A program made the translations under genes and the position numbers. The notes under the pieces are model-generated. The model had not been told where the DNA came from. It did no database searches and saw only the letters and a list, made by a program, of their open reading frames with translations. This document shows, in pieces, positions 1 to 6,177 of a stretch of 7,027 nt of DNA. This DNA comes from Pseudomonadota bacterium (GTDB lineage Bacteria > Pseudomonadota > Gammaproteobacteria > SZUA-229). The stretch is taken from the NCBI GenBank assembly GCA_030673345.1, contig DAOVJH010000074.1, positions 1-7,027 of the forward strand, read 5' to 3'. Every line of letters begins with the position of its first letter. Position 1 is the stretch's first letter.

Positions 1-312
1 AGGGATGCCCTGGTCGGCGATGGCAGCGGCTGCGTGGTCCTGAGTGGAAAAGATATTGCAGGAAACCCAGCGAACTTCAGCGCCCAGAGCGACCAGTGTT
101 TCGATCAGTACAGCCGTCTGGATGGTCATATGGATACTGCCCATGATACGGCAGCCAGCCAGAGGCTGTTCTTTTCCATATTCTTGACGTAATGCCATCA
201 GACCTGGCATTTCGGTTTCAGCTATGCGGATTTCTTTGTGGCCCCATTCGGCCAGTGAAATATCGGCGACTTTATAGTCTTGTTTGGAATTGGTATCGAC
301 AACGGCATTCAT
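1..312 (-). CDS. ahcY: Adenosylhomocysteinase (SAH hydrolase), N-terminal part, cut by window edge
   Basis: This enzyme hydrolyses S-adenosylhomocysteine to adenosine and homocysteine in the cytoplasm, removing the product inhibitor of SAM-dependent methyltransferases. Only the first 104 codons are present; the family is usually about 430-470 residues. The translation begins [20 protein letters not shown] and continues through [12 protein letters not shown] (about residues 57-68) and [16 protein letters not shown] (about 84-99). Both are highly conserved blocks of the N-terminal substrate-binding domain, including the substrate-contacting His (H61 here) and the STQDH segment. Two ATGs are in frame, at 318 and 312. 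The one at 312 is chosen because the AGGAG at 319-323 lies 6 bases upstream of it but touches the other. The gene follows metK with its own promoter and an SAH riboswitch, so it is probably induced when SAH accumulates. Identity is near certain from sequence. Confidence 0.97.
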   Translation of the reverse strand, partial: MNAVVDTNSKQDYKVADISLAEWGHKEIRIAETEMPGLMALRQEYGKEQPLAGCRIMGSIHMTIQTAVLIETLVALGAEVRWVSCNIFSTQDHAAAAIADQGIP

Positions 313-349
313 GCTCATCTCCTAATCTGTATAAATTAAAGAAATGAGC
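313..349 (-). promoter_or_regulatory. Ribosome-binding-site sequestering hairpin of ahcY
   Basis: On the minus strand the segment GCTCATTTCTT (349 to 339) can pair with AGGAGATGAGC (323 to 313) over 11 consecutive positions, two of them G-U, closing a 15-base loop. The downstream arm contains the whole Shine-Dalgarno AGGAG (319-323) and the bases up to the ahcY start codon. The upstream arm reuses bases 346-349, which are part of the 3' strand of riboswitch helix P1 (346-351). The two helices therefore cannot coexist. This is read from the sequence; that it is the switching element is inference. Confidence 0.7.
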
Positions 350-533
350 GCCGTTGTTAAAAAGATACCTTGAGCCAGTGCCTGAATGAAAAGTAGCGCT
401 ACTGCGACTGCTCCAGATGCCAATCTTGCGCATCTGGAGCAGCCTTGTTACGAGCTATTTTCGTTCAGACACTAGCTGAGGATTCTTGCTTCTGAGCCTG
501 ACAGATTAAGTACCTGTTGCAGCGCTCCTCAGA
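345..533 (-). ncRNA. SAH riboswitch in the ahcY leader
   Basis: The minus strand carries the conserved blocks of the SAH riboswitch class in order. CTGAGGAGCGCTGCAACAGG lies at 532-513, AGGCTCAG at 499-492, and AACGGCGCTCA at 355-345. P1 is GAGCGC (527-522) with GCGCTC (351-346). CTGAG (532-528) is complementary to CTCAG (496-492), as expected for the second core helix. ACAG/CTGT (517-514 with 504-501) gives a small hairpin between them. The class senses S-adenosylhomocysteine and turns expression on; it normally sits before ahcY or other methyl-cycle genes, as here. The segment between the second and third blocks is about 136 bases, much longer than the minimal core, and folds on its own: a 14-pair arm (477-464 with 386-373, two G-U) encloses a perfect 13-pair hairpin (442-430 with 420-408) and a 12-base palindrome (392-403). 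Confidence 0.9.
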
Positions 534-546
534 AATAGTGGGACGA

Positions 547-575
547 ATTATAGGACACATTCCGTCATTTAACAA
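547..575 (-). promoter_or_regulatory. Predicted sigma-70 promoter of ahcY
   Basis: On the minus strand TTGTTA (575-570, 4 of 6 consensus bases) is followed after exactly 17 bases by TATAAT (552-547, perfect consensus). Transcription would start near 540, only about 7 bases before the first conserved base of the SAH riboswitch. A start there would place the aptamer at the very 5' end of the mRNA, which supports the prediction. ahcY can therefore be transcribed independently of metK. Confidence 0.72.
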
Positions 576-592
576 ACGGCTGGATGTGTCCT
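552..592 (-). repeat. Inverted repeat after metK, overlapping the ahcY promoter
   Basis: AGGACACAT (592-584 on the minus strand) and ATGTGTCCT (560-552) are perfect 9-base inverted arms, with an inner CCGT/ACGG pair (579-576 with 565-562). The repeat begins 9 bases after the metK stop codon. There is no T-run behind it, so it is not a convincing intrinsic terminator. It may be a 3' hairpin protecting metK mRNA, a weak terminator, or an operator, since its loop holds the ahcY -35 box and its last base overlaps the -10 box. Confidence 0.5.
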
Positions 593-601
593 GTAGCCAG
601 A

Positions 602-1759
602 CTATAAGCCTGCTGCATCCCTTAATGCATCAGCTTTATCGGTTTTTTCCCAGGTAAATTCAGGTTCTTCACGTCCAAAATGACCGTAAGCGGCTGTTTT
701 CTTGTAAATCGGGCGCAATAGATCCAGCATATCGACGATACCGCGAGCTTTAAGGTTGAAGTGCTCACCGATTAATTGAACGATTTTTTCATCCGCAATT
801 TTTCCGGTGCCAAATGTCTGTATTGAAATTGATGTTGGATCAGCAACACCGATCGCATAAGAAACCTGTACTTCACATTTTTCTGCTAAACCGGCAGCAA
901 CGATATTTTTAGCCACATAACGCCCGGCGTAAGCAGCAGAGCGGTCAACTTTAGAAGGATCCTTACCAGAGAACGCACCGCCACCATGGCGTGCCATACC
1001 ACCGTAGGTGTCTACGATGATCTTACGACCGGTCAGGCCGCAATCACCGACGGGGCCGCCGATAACGAAAATTCCTGTTGGATTGATATGGAACTTGGTA
1101 TCTTTACTGATCCATTCTTCTGGCAGTTCGTGCAGGATAACTTCATCCATGACGGCTTCACGAAGCTCTTTATAATGGATATCCGGCGAATGCTGTGTAG
1201 ACAGTACAACGGCATCAATTCCAGCAGGCTTGCCATTTTCGTAACGGAAAGTCACCTGACTTTTTGCATCTGGTCGTAACCAGGGCAGGGTGCCATTCTT
1301 GCGAAGTTCAGCCTGACGCTTTACCAGGCGGTGAGCATAGGTTATCGGTGCTGGCATCAAAACATCGGTTTCATTGCTGGCATAACCAAACATCAGACCC
1401 TGGTCACCTGCGCCCTGTTCGTGATCCGATGATTCATCGACACCTGCTGCAATATCAGCTGATTGCTTGTCGATCGAAGTGATGACCGCACAGGAAGCAT
1501 AGTCAAAACCCATTTCAGAGCTGTTATAACCAATTTCCTTAATAGTGTTTCTGACCACATCCTGCATATCAACCCAGGCTTCAGTCGTGATTTCACCTGC
1601 TATCACTACCATGCCGGTATTGATCATGGTCTCACAGGCAACACGTGCTTTGTTATCCTGTTCAAAAATAGCGTCAAGAACTGAATCAGAAATTTGATCA
1701 GCAACTTTGTCTGGATGGCCTTCTGAAACAGATTCAGAGGTAAATAAATAATCGCTCAT
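602..1759 (-). CDS. metK: S-adenosylmethionine synthetase (methionine adenosyltransferase)
   Basis: MetK condenses L-methionine and ATP to S-adenosylmethionine, releasing phosphate and pyrophosphate. It is a cytoplasmic enzyme, usually a homotetramer, and the cell's source of methyl donor. The product is 385 residues, as expected (E. coli about 384). The N-terminal signature GHPDK (14-18) lies in [14 protein letters not shown]. The ATP-binding [11 protein letters not shown] is at 116-126, [21 protein letters not shown] at about 234-254, and the glycine-rich [16 protein letters not shown] loop at about 259-274. All catalytic blocks appear intact. The ATG at 1759 is supported by AAGGA six bases upstream and by alignment of the family's usual N-terminus. 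It lies downstream of dnaG with a dedicated promoter and structured leader, and upstream of ahcY, the other methyl-cycle gene here. Confidence 0.98.
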   Translation of the reverse strand: MSDYLFTSESVSEGHPDKVADQISDSVLDAIFEQDNKARVACETMINTGMVVIAGEITTEAWVDMQDVVRNTIKEIGYNSSEMGFDYASCAVITSIDKQSADIAAGVDESSDHEQGAGDQGLMFGYASNETDVLMPAPITYAHRLVKRQAELRKNGTLPWLRPDAKSQVTFRYENGKPAGIDAVVLSTQHSPDIHYKELREAVMDEVILHELPEEWISKDTKFHINPTGIFVIGGPVGDCGLTGRKIIVDTYGGMARHGGGAFSGKDPSKVDRSAAYAGRYVAKNIVAAGLAEKCEVQVSYAIGVADPTSISIQTFGTGKIADEKIVQLIGEHFNLKARGIVDMLDLLRPIYKKTAAYGHFGREEPEFTWEKTDKADALRDAAGL

Positions 1760-1765
1760 GCTTAA

Positions 1766-1770
1766 TCCTT
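1766..1770 (-). promoter_or_regulatory. Ribosome binding site of metK
   Basis: AAGGA on the minus strand, 6 bases before the ATG at 1759. It fixes the start codon. It stands out because the four genes upstream of metK on this strand lack a clear Shine-Dalgarno sequence. Confidence 0.8.
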
Positions 1771-1800
1771 ACTAAAATGTGTGTTTTGTTTATCTTTTTT

Positions 1801-1921
1801 AGGCGGGCATAAAAAAACCCGCTCAGCTGCTGCTAAAACGGGTTTTCGAAAACAGGGTGTCGAAACTCGCTTTAGCCGTATTTATATAGCGCCCGCAATC
1901 TGAGACAAATTAGCGCTGTTG
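1801..1921 (-). ncRNA. Structured 5' leader of metK, candidate attenuator or unrecognised cis-regulatory RNA
   Basis: Between the predicted start (about 1921) and the metK ribosome binding site the minus strand holds several nested or competing pairings. Hairpin 1 is AGCGCT (1917-1912) with GGCGCT (1893-1888). An antiterminator-like arm is GCTAAAGCG (1876-1868) with CGTTTTAGC (1840-1832): nine pairs, one G-U. It encloses a second stem TTTCGA (1865-1860) with TCGAAA (1849-1844). The inner stem and the outer 3' strand together use bases 1839-1840 and 1844-1846 of the terminator stem (1814-1846), so the two folds exclude each other. GCGGGC (1896-1891) is complementary to GCCCGC (1808-1803) beyond the terminator, and CTCAG (1904-1900) to CTGAG (1826-1822) in the terminator loop. 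I do not recognise a known SAM riboswitch class. It could instead be a short terminated sRNA. Pairings are observed; regulation is inferred. Confidence 0.55.
1811..1846 (-). terminator. Intrinsic terminator in the metK leader
   Basis: On the minus strand AAAACCCG (1846-1839) pairs with CGGGTTTT (1821-1814), and the run of seven T continues to 1811. The 17-base loop can itself form a small stem. It lies after a strong promoter and 51 bases before metK. It may end dnaG read-through, attenuate metK, or both. The T-run is on the minus side only, which sets the direction. Confidence 0.75.
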
Positions 1922-1927
1922 AGAGGT

Positions 1928-1955
1928 ATTATCCATCAAAATTAAACGATGTCAA
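1928..1955 (-). promoter_or_regulatory. Predicted sigma-70 promoter of the metK leader
   Basis: On the minus strand a perfect TTGACA (1955-1950) is followed after 16 bases by GATAAT (1933-1928, 5 of 6). The -35 box starts 3 bases beyond the dnaG stop codon. Predicted start is about 1921, giving a leader of about 160 bases before metK. A weaker second candidate lies inside the leader: TTGTCT (1908-1903), 16 bases, TATAAA (1886-1881). Confidence 0.75.
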
Positions 1956-1958
1956 ACA

Positions 1959-3701
1959 TTATTTGGTGCAGAGCTCAAGGTACTCTTTTTGTTCTTCGTC
2001 TGTAAGCAGCTCATTATTTTCTATCTTATGGTGGAAATATTCTTCACGGTCTTCATAGTGCAGACGTTCGATAAGGCTTCTATAGACTTCAGAAATGTTG
2101 TCAGTATTTTCTGTTTCAGGTGTCTGTAACATGGACAGTAGTTGCAGTGCTTTTTCATGCTCATTGTCACGAAAACGTTCGAGTAGTGCAGCCGAAGATA
2201 TCTCGGAATTTGACTCGATTATTTTTTGCAGCTCGTATAACAAGGGAAGGCCCTTGGTAAATGCCTGTTTAAAATTATCAGGCACTTTATGTTGTGAGGC
2301 TAGCGCCGGGTTTTGTAGTAACAAGGCGATAGCGATGCGCGTTTTGTTGTTCTGTACCTGCTGTCCGCGAATTGGTTTGGCTGTTTTTTGTGCGGGTACA
2401 TTTAATTTATCGGCAGAGGAAATCTTTGATTCCAGGTGTTGTTGGCTTAGACCGACCAGTGATGAAAGTTCTTCGATTAATAAGTCTTTAAATAAACTGT
2501 TATGCATCTTCTCGATTAATTTTTTGGCTTTGCTGGCAAGTTGTGCCTTACCTTCTTTGGTATTGAGATCAGCTTCAGCTTTTAAATGTTCAAATAAAAA
2601 TTCTGACAAGGTCGTTGCATCTTTGATGCGCTGTTCAAAAGCATCTTTGCCTTCTTTACGCACCATTGTGTCTGGGTCTTCTTTTTCCGGCAGGAATAGA
2701 AATTTGGCAATCATGCCGTCACGTATGACGGATAGAGTGTTTTCCAGTGCCCGCCACGCCGCTTTTTTCCCTGCGTTGTCGCCGTCGTAGCAAAAAATTA
2801 TTTCATGTGTGGTACGAAATGTTTTATGGATCTGTTCGGTAGTGGTCGCGGTGCCTAGCGAGGCAACGGCATAGTTGATACCGTTTTGCGCTAGAGCAAC
2901 GACGTCCATGTAACCTTCGACAACGATAATGCGTTCGATCTTTCTCAATGCCTGTTTTGTTTCATATAAACCATAAAGCTCGAAACCTTTATGGAAAACG
3001 GTATTTTCAGGTGAGTTTAAATACTTGGGTTCACCCTGGTCGAGAATGCGGCCGCCAAAACCGATGATGCGTCCCCGTTGATCGGTAATAGGAAAGATGA
3101 TGCGGTCGCGAAAGCGGTCATACGTTTTGTTGTTTTCTTTATTAACGATTAAGCCGGTTTTGCTCAGGGCGTGCAGATGGTCTTTTGATTTTCCGAGACG
3201 GCTGATCAAAAAATCCCAGCCATCGGGTGCGTAACCGATCTTGAACTGTTTTGCAATCTCACCTGAAAGACCGCGTTTTTTAAGGTATTCAACCGCGCGT
3301 TCAGAGCTTTTTAACTGTTGTTGGAATAGCTCGCTGGCCTGTCTTAATATATCGTATAGCGGCTGTTTATCTTCTGTGTTTCTGTTTGTTCTGCCATTGT
3401 CTTCGTGGGGCACATCAAGATGTGCGTCAGCAGCCAGCGATTCGATAGCATCGACATAACTCAGGTGCTCATAGTCCATCAGAAAGCCGATGACGTTACC
3501 TTTGGCGTGACAGCCAAAACAATAAAAGAACTGTTTGTTTTCACTTACGGTGAAGGAAGGTGTTTTTTCGTTATGAAACGGGCAGCAGGCGGTGAATTCT
3601 TTGCCTTTTCTTTTTAGTGGAACACGGGTGTTGATGACTTCAACGATATCGCTACGTGAGATCAGGTCATCAATAAAGTTTTGCGGGATCAGACCAGCCA
3701 C
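1959..3701 (-). CDS. dnaG: DNA primase
   Basis: DnaG synthesises the short RNA primers for leading- and lagging-strand replication, recruited by the DnaB helicase. The product is 580 residues (E. coli 581). The N-terminal zinc-binding domain has C40, H43, C61 and C64 in CPFHNEKTPSF and CFGCHAKGN. The catalytic core has the basic DRFRDRIIFPI (about 195-205), RIIGFGGR (211-218), and the TOPRIM motifs EGYMDV (262-267, catalytic Glu) and DGDNAG (306-311), followed by EDPD (341-344). The C-terminal part from about 440 fits the helicase-binding domain. The start codon is GTG at 3701; it gives the family's standard N-terminus (MAGLIPQNFIDDL), although no clear Shine-Dalgarno precedes it. It starts 9 bases after dgt, suggesting co-transcription and possibly coupled translation. 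The neighbours are not rpsU and rpoD as in E. coli. Confidence 0.98.
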   Translation of the reverse strand: MAGLIPQNFIDDLISRSDIVEVINTRVPLKRKGKEFTACCPFHNEKTPSFTVSENKQFFYCFGCHAKGNVIGFLMDYEHLSYVDAIESLAADAHLDVPHEDNGRTNRNTEDKQPLYDILRQASELFQQQLKSSERAVEYLKKRGLSGEIAKQFKIGYAPDGWDFLISRLGKSKDHLHALSKTGLIVNKENNKTYDRFRDRIIFPITDQRGRIIGFGGRILDQGEPKYLNSPENTVFHKGFELYGLYETKQALRKIERIIVVEGYMDVVALAQNGINYAVASLGTATTTEQIHKTFRTTHEIIFCYDGDNAGKKAAWRALENTLSVIRDGMIAKFLFLPEKEDPDTMVRKEGKDAFEQRIKDATTLSEFLFEHLKAEADLNTKEGKAQLASKAKKLIEKMHNSLFKDLLIEELSSLVGLSQQHLESKISSADKLNVPAQKTAKPIRGQQVQNNKTRIAIALLLQNPALASQHKVPDNFKQAFTKGLPLLYELQKIIESNSEISSAALLERFRDNEHEKALQLLSMLQTPETENTDNISEVYRSLIERLHYEDREEYFHHKIENNELLTDEEQKEYLELCTK

Positions 3702-3710
3702 TATTAGAGC

Positions 3711-4919
3711 TTATGGATGAAGGTTAACGAAGGATAACTGGCGTGGGTTGAAGATCCTTTCGTATTCCACGATGGCATAGCGGTCGGTCATGCCGGCGAT
3801 ATAGTCGGAAATGCCACGAGCCACACCCTTATCACCGTGTTTTTCTTTTAGTGTGTTGCAGTGTTCTAATGCTTCTGTGGGTAATATTTTCAGGTCATCC
3901 ATAAAGGCATTGAATAATGCGTCGATTACGTCTGCCGCTTTTTTTGTCATCCGGTGTACGCGGTAGTGCTGGTACAGGCTCTTGCGCAAAAACTGTTTTA
4001 GTTCCAGTTTTTGTTCGCTCATCTGCTTGCTGAAAGCCATTATTTTTTGTTCTTGCTTGCGTACGTCATCGATCGAACTTAAATTGGCATTGCTAATGTT
4101 TTCACGAGAGGTGTCGATCAGGTCAACGACCATGACATTGATCATGCGGCGGATAACTTCATGAATAAGTTTTTTGTCATCCAGTCCAGGGTATTGTTTG
4201 TTCACGATGTCGTATTGTGTGCGAAATAATTCGATCTTTAACAGATCAGTGATGGTGATCAGGCCGTAACGGATACCATCATCGATGTCATGATTATTAT
4301 AAGCTGTCTCATCAGAATAATCGGTCAGCTGAGCTTCGAGACTGGGTTGCGATTTATCTAAAAAGCGCTGGCCGACGTCACCTAGTCTTTCTGCGTTGTG
4401 GAGCGCGCAGTGTTTTAAAATACCTTCACGTGTTTCGAAGGTCAGGTTGAGGCCGTCGAAGTCAGCGTATTTTTGTTCCAGTTTATCGACCACACGCAAT
4501 GATTGAATATTGTGTTCAAAACCACCGAAATCTTTCATGCAATTGTTCAGAGCTGTTTGTCCGGCATGGCCAAAAGGGGTGTGTCCGAGGTCATGTGCTA
4601 ATGCGATAGCCTCGGTCAGGTCTTCGTGCAGTTTTAGTTCGCGTGCGATGCTGCGGGCGATCTGTGCGACTTCGAGTGAGTGAGTCAGACGGGTACGAAA
4701 AAGGTCGCCTTCATGATTGACGAAAACCTGTGTTTTATACTCCAGACGCCGAAATGCTGCGGAGTGGATGATTCGGTCGCGGTCGCGCTGATATTCATTG
4801 CGGTAGGTCGGATGTGTTTCTTCAAAGCGGCGACCGATCGAACGCGTGTCATTGCATGCGTAAGAGACAAGTTGTCCGCTGTAACTGTTGCCTCTGTTTA
4901 TATCGTTATCTCCCGTCAT
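3711..4919 (-). CDS. dgt: Deoxyguanosinetriphosphate triphosphohydrolase-like protein (type 2, HD domain)
   Basis: A metal-dependent HD-superfamily phosphohydrolase of the dGTPase family, expected to cut dNTPs (classically dGTP) to the deoxynucleoside and tripolyphosphate. The exact substrate cannot be told from sequence. At 402 residues it fits the shorter type 2 group rather than the roughly 505-residue E. coli Dgt. Visible motifs are QRDRDRIIHSAAFRRLEYKT (about 44-63), FRTRLTHSLEVAQ with metal-ligand H80, LAHDLGHTPFGH with H109 and D110, FEHN (134-137), and the distal aspartate D203 in YSDETAYNNHDIDD. The metal site therefore looks complete. The first 15 or so residues seem extra relative to typical members, but no alternative in-frame start exists before the conserved region. 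It begins 2 bases after the aroB stop and lacks a clear Shine-Dalgarno, so translation is probably coupled to aroB. The adjacent dnaG suggests a link between dNTP pools and replication (inference). Confidence 0.93.
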   Translation of the reverse strand: MTGDNDINRGNSYSGQLVSYACNDTRSIGRRFEETHPTYRNEYQRDRDRIIHSAAFRRLEYKTQVFVNHEGDLFRTRLTHSLEVAQIARSIARELKLHEDLTEAIALAHDLGHTPFGHAGQTALNNCMKDFGGFEHNIQSLRVVDKLEQKYADFDGLNLTFETREGILKHCALHNAERLGDVGQRFLDKSQPSLEAQLTDYSDETAYNNHDIDDGIRYGLITITDLLKIELFRTQYDIVNKQYPGLDDKKLIHEVIRRMINVMVVDLIDTSRENISNANLSSIDDVRKQEQKIMAFSKQMSEQKLELKQFLRKSLYQHYRVHRMTKKAADVIDALFNAFMDDLKILPTEALEHCNTLKEKHGDKGVARGISDYIAGMTDRYAIVEYERIFNPRQLSFVNLHP

Positions 4920-4921
4920 AT

Positions 4922-6004
4922 TCAGGCTGCAAGTGACAGGTTGATGGCCTGGTTTAGATCGTCCAGCGTGTAGTCATCCGTTACGATTGATTGACCGATG
5001 CCTTTCATCAGTACCAGCCGTAAAACACCGTCCAGCACTTTTTTATCGACTGACATCAGATCGAGAAATTTTTCAGTAGTCATCGATTTGGGTGCGTTGC
5101 AGGGCAGTTTTGCCTGTTCAATAAGATTGATCGTCTTTTGTGTGTCCTCATCGCTCATCCAGCCCATCTGGTTGGACATCGATGCCGCCATGCACATACC
5201 GGCACCAACGGCTTCACCGTGCAGCCATTCACCGTAGCCCATGGCATTTTCTATGGCATGACCAAAAGTATGACCAAGGTTCAGCAGGGCGCGTTTGCCA
5301 CTTTCGCGTTCATCGGCAGCGACTACATCGGCTTTTGTCTGGCAGGAGACTTCGATGGCATGAAGGAGTGCATCTTTATCGCGAGTAAGCAATGATGGCA
5401 TATTATTTTCTAACCAGCCAAAAAACTCTGCATTGCAAATCAAGCCGTATTTTATGATTTCAGCGATACCGGCGCTTAATTCCCGGTCAGGCAGCGTGTC
5501 GAGGGTATCGGTATCGGCTATCACGGCTTTGGGCTGATAAAAAGCACCGATCATGTTTTTACCCAGTGCATGATTGACGCCGGTTTTGCCGCCCACAGAA
5601 GAATCGACCTGTGATAAAAGGGTGGTAGGAATCTGAATAAGGTGTACGCCGCGCTGGTAGCTGGCGGCGGCAAATCCAGCCATGTCGCCGACCACGCCGC
5701 CGCCCAGGGCGATAACCGTGGTATTGCGGTCAAAACGATTACGCAGCAGGCTGTCGTATATCTGGTTTAAGACTTCCAGGTTTTTGTATTTTTCACCATC
5801 AGGCAGGATCACGGCTTCATTTTTAAGCCCGGATAACATGGACTGTGTTTTTTCCAGGTAGAGTGGGGCGACTGTTTCATTGGTGACGATGAGGGCGCTA
5901 TTGCCAGGGATATGTTTTTTTAGCAGGTCAGCTTGTCCGAGCAGGTCGCTACCGATATAGATCGGGTAACTGCGTTCGCCGAGTTCAACAGTCAGTGTGG
6001 TCAT
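4922..6004 (-). CDS. aroB: 3-dehydroquinate synthase
   Basis: AroB converts 3-deoxy-D-arabino-heptulosonate 7-phosphate to 3-dehydroquinate, the second step of the shikimate pathway to aromatic amino acids. It uses NAD+ and a divalent metal, in the cytoplasm. The length, 360 residues, matches the family (E. coli 362). The N-terminal Rossmann-type half has LPDGEKYK (67-74), [13 protein letters not shown] (101-113) and [20 protein letters not shown] (126-145). The C-terminal half supplies the metal ligands E182 ([10 protein letters not shown]), H245 ([11 protein letters not shown]) and H262 (LHGEAVG). All key residues are present. The ATG at 6004 gives a standard N-terminus. The nearest purine-rich AGG is 12 bases away, so initiation signals look weak. 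The gene follows aroK after 173 bases and runs into dgt with a 2-base gap. Confidence 0.98.
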   Translation of the reverse strand: MTTLTVELGERSYPIYIGSDLLGQADLLKKHIPGNSALIVTNETVAPLYLEKTQSMLSGLKNEAVILPDGEKYKNLEVLNQIYDSLLRNRFDRNTTVIALGGGVVGDMAGFAAASYQRGVHLIQIPTTLLSQVDSSVGGKTGVNHALGKNMIGAFYQPKAVIADTDTLDTLPDRELSAGIAEIIKYGLICNAEFFGWLENNMPSLLTRDKDALLHAIEVSCQTKADVVAADERESGKRALLNLGHTFGHAIENAMGYGEWLHGEAVGAGMCMAASMSNQMGWMSDEDTQKTINLIEQAKLPCNAPKSMTTEKFLDLMSVDKKVLDGVLRLVLMKGIGQSIVTDDYTLDDLNQAINLSLAA

Positions 6005-6021
6005 TTGTATCGTTAGCCTGG

Positions 6022-6156
6022 ATATTTCATAGGAATGCAGAATTTTGGAAAAATCTGTATAGCGTTGTTAGTGACATAGTGTAGCTCGTTAAGATACGAT
6101 AATTCTACATTATATCTATGTGTTTAAGCTTAATATTTAGCGTTCCTATGAAGTAT
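6022..6156. repeat. Long imperfect inverted repeat filling most of the aroK-aroB gap
   Basis: The 173-base gap between aroK and aroB has no gene. Bases 6022-6038 and 6140-6156 can pair over 17 positions with two G-U pairs; the core TTCATAGGAA (6026-6035) and TTCCTATGAA (6143-6152) is a perfect inverted repeat. The AT-rich 101-base interior has further symmetry: ACATAG with CTATGT (6074-6079, 6116-6121), TGTAG with CTACA (6079-6083, 6105-6109) and TCGT with ACGA (6087-6090, 6096-6099). It could be a structured mRNA spacer or a small MITE-like element. No convincing target-site duplication was found. Confidence 0.55.
6109..6114 (-). promoter_or_regulatory. Possible -10 element of an aroB promoter
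   Basis: A perfect TATAAT on the minus strand in AT-rich DNA about 105 bases before aroB. No good -35 hexamer lies at 16-18 bases (AATATT at 17), so this may be chance. If real, aroB-dgt-dnaG could be transcribed without aroK. Confidence 0.3.
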
Positions 6157-6177
6157 GCAGGTTCCTGGTAAATCGAT

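Noticed and set aside
408..442. The perfect 13-pair hairpin as an independent terminator
   Set aside because: Neither strand has a T-run directly after it, and it lies inside the riboswitch between conserved blocks, so it is treated as part of the insertion.
986..1684. Several 70-97 codon plus-strand frames across metK
   Set aside because: All are antisense shadows of a well-conserved coding sequence, with no family resemblance or start signals.
1760..1958. A known SAM riboswitch before metK
   Set aside because: I looked for conserved blocks of the SAM classes and saw none that I can recognise; the leader is reported as unclassified instead.
2095..2790. 231-codon open frame on the plus strand
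   Set aside because: It lies wholly antisense within dnaG, is rich in Ser/Cys with no recognisable domain, and is a mirror of the dnaG codon pattern.
4685..4973. Plus- and minus-strand small frames over the dgt 5' end
   Set aside because: Both are out-of-frame or antisense to dgt, whose motifs are continuous through this region.
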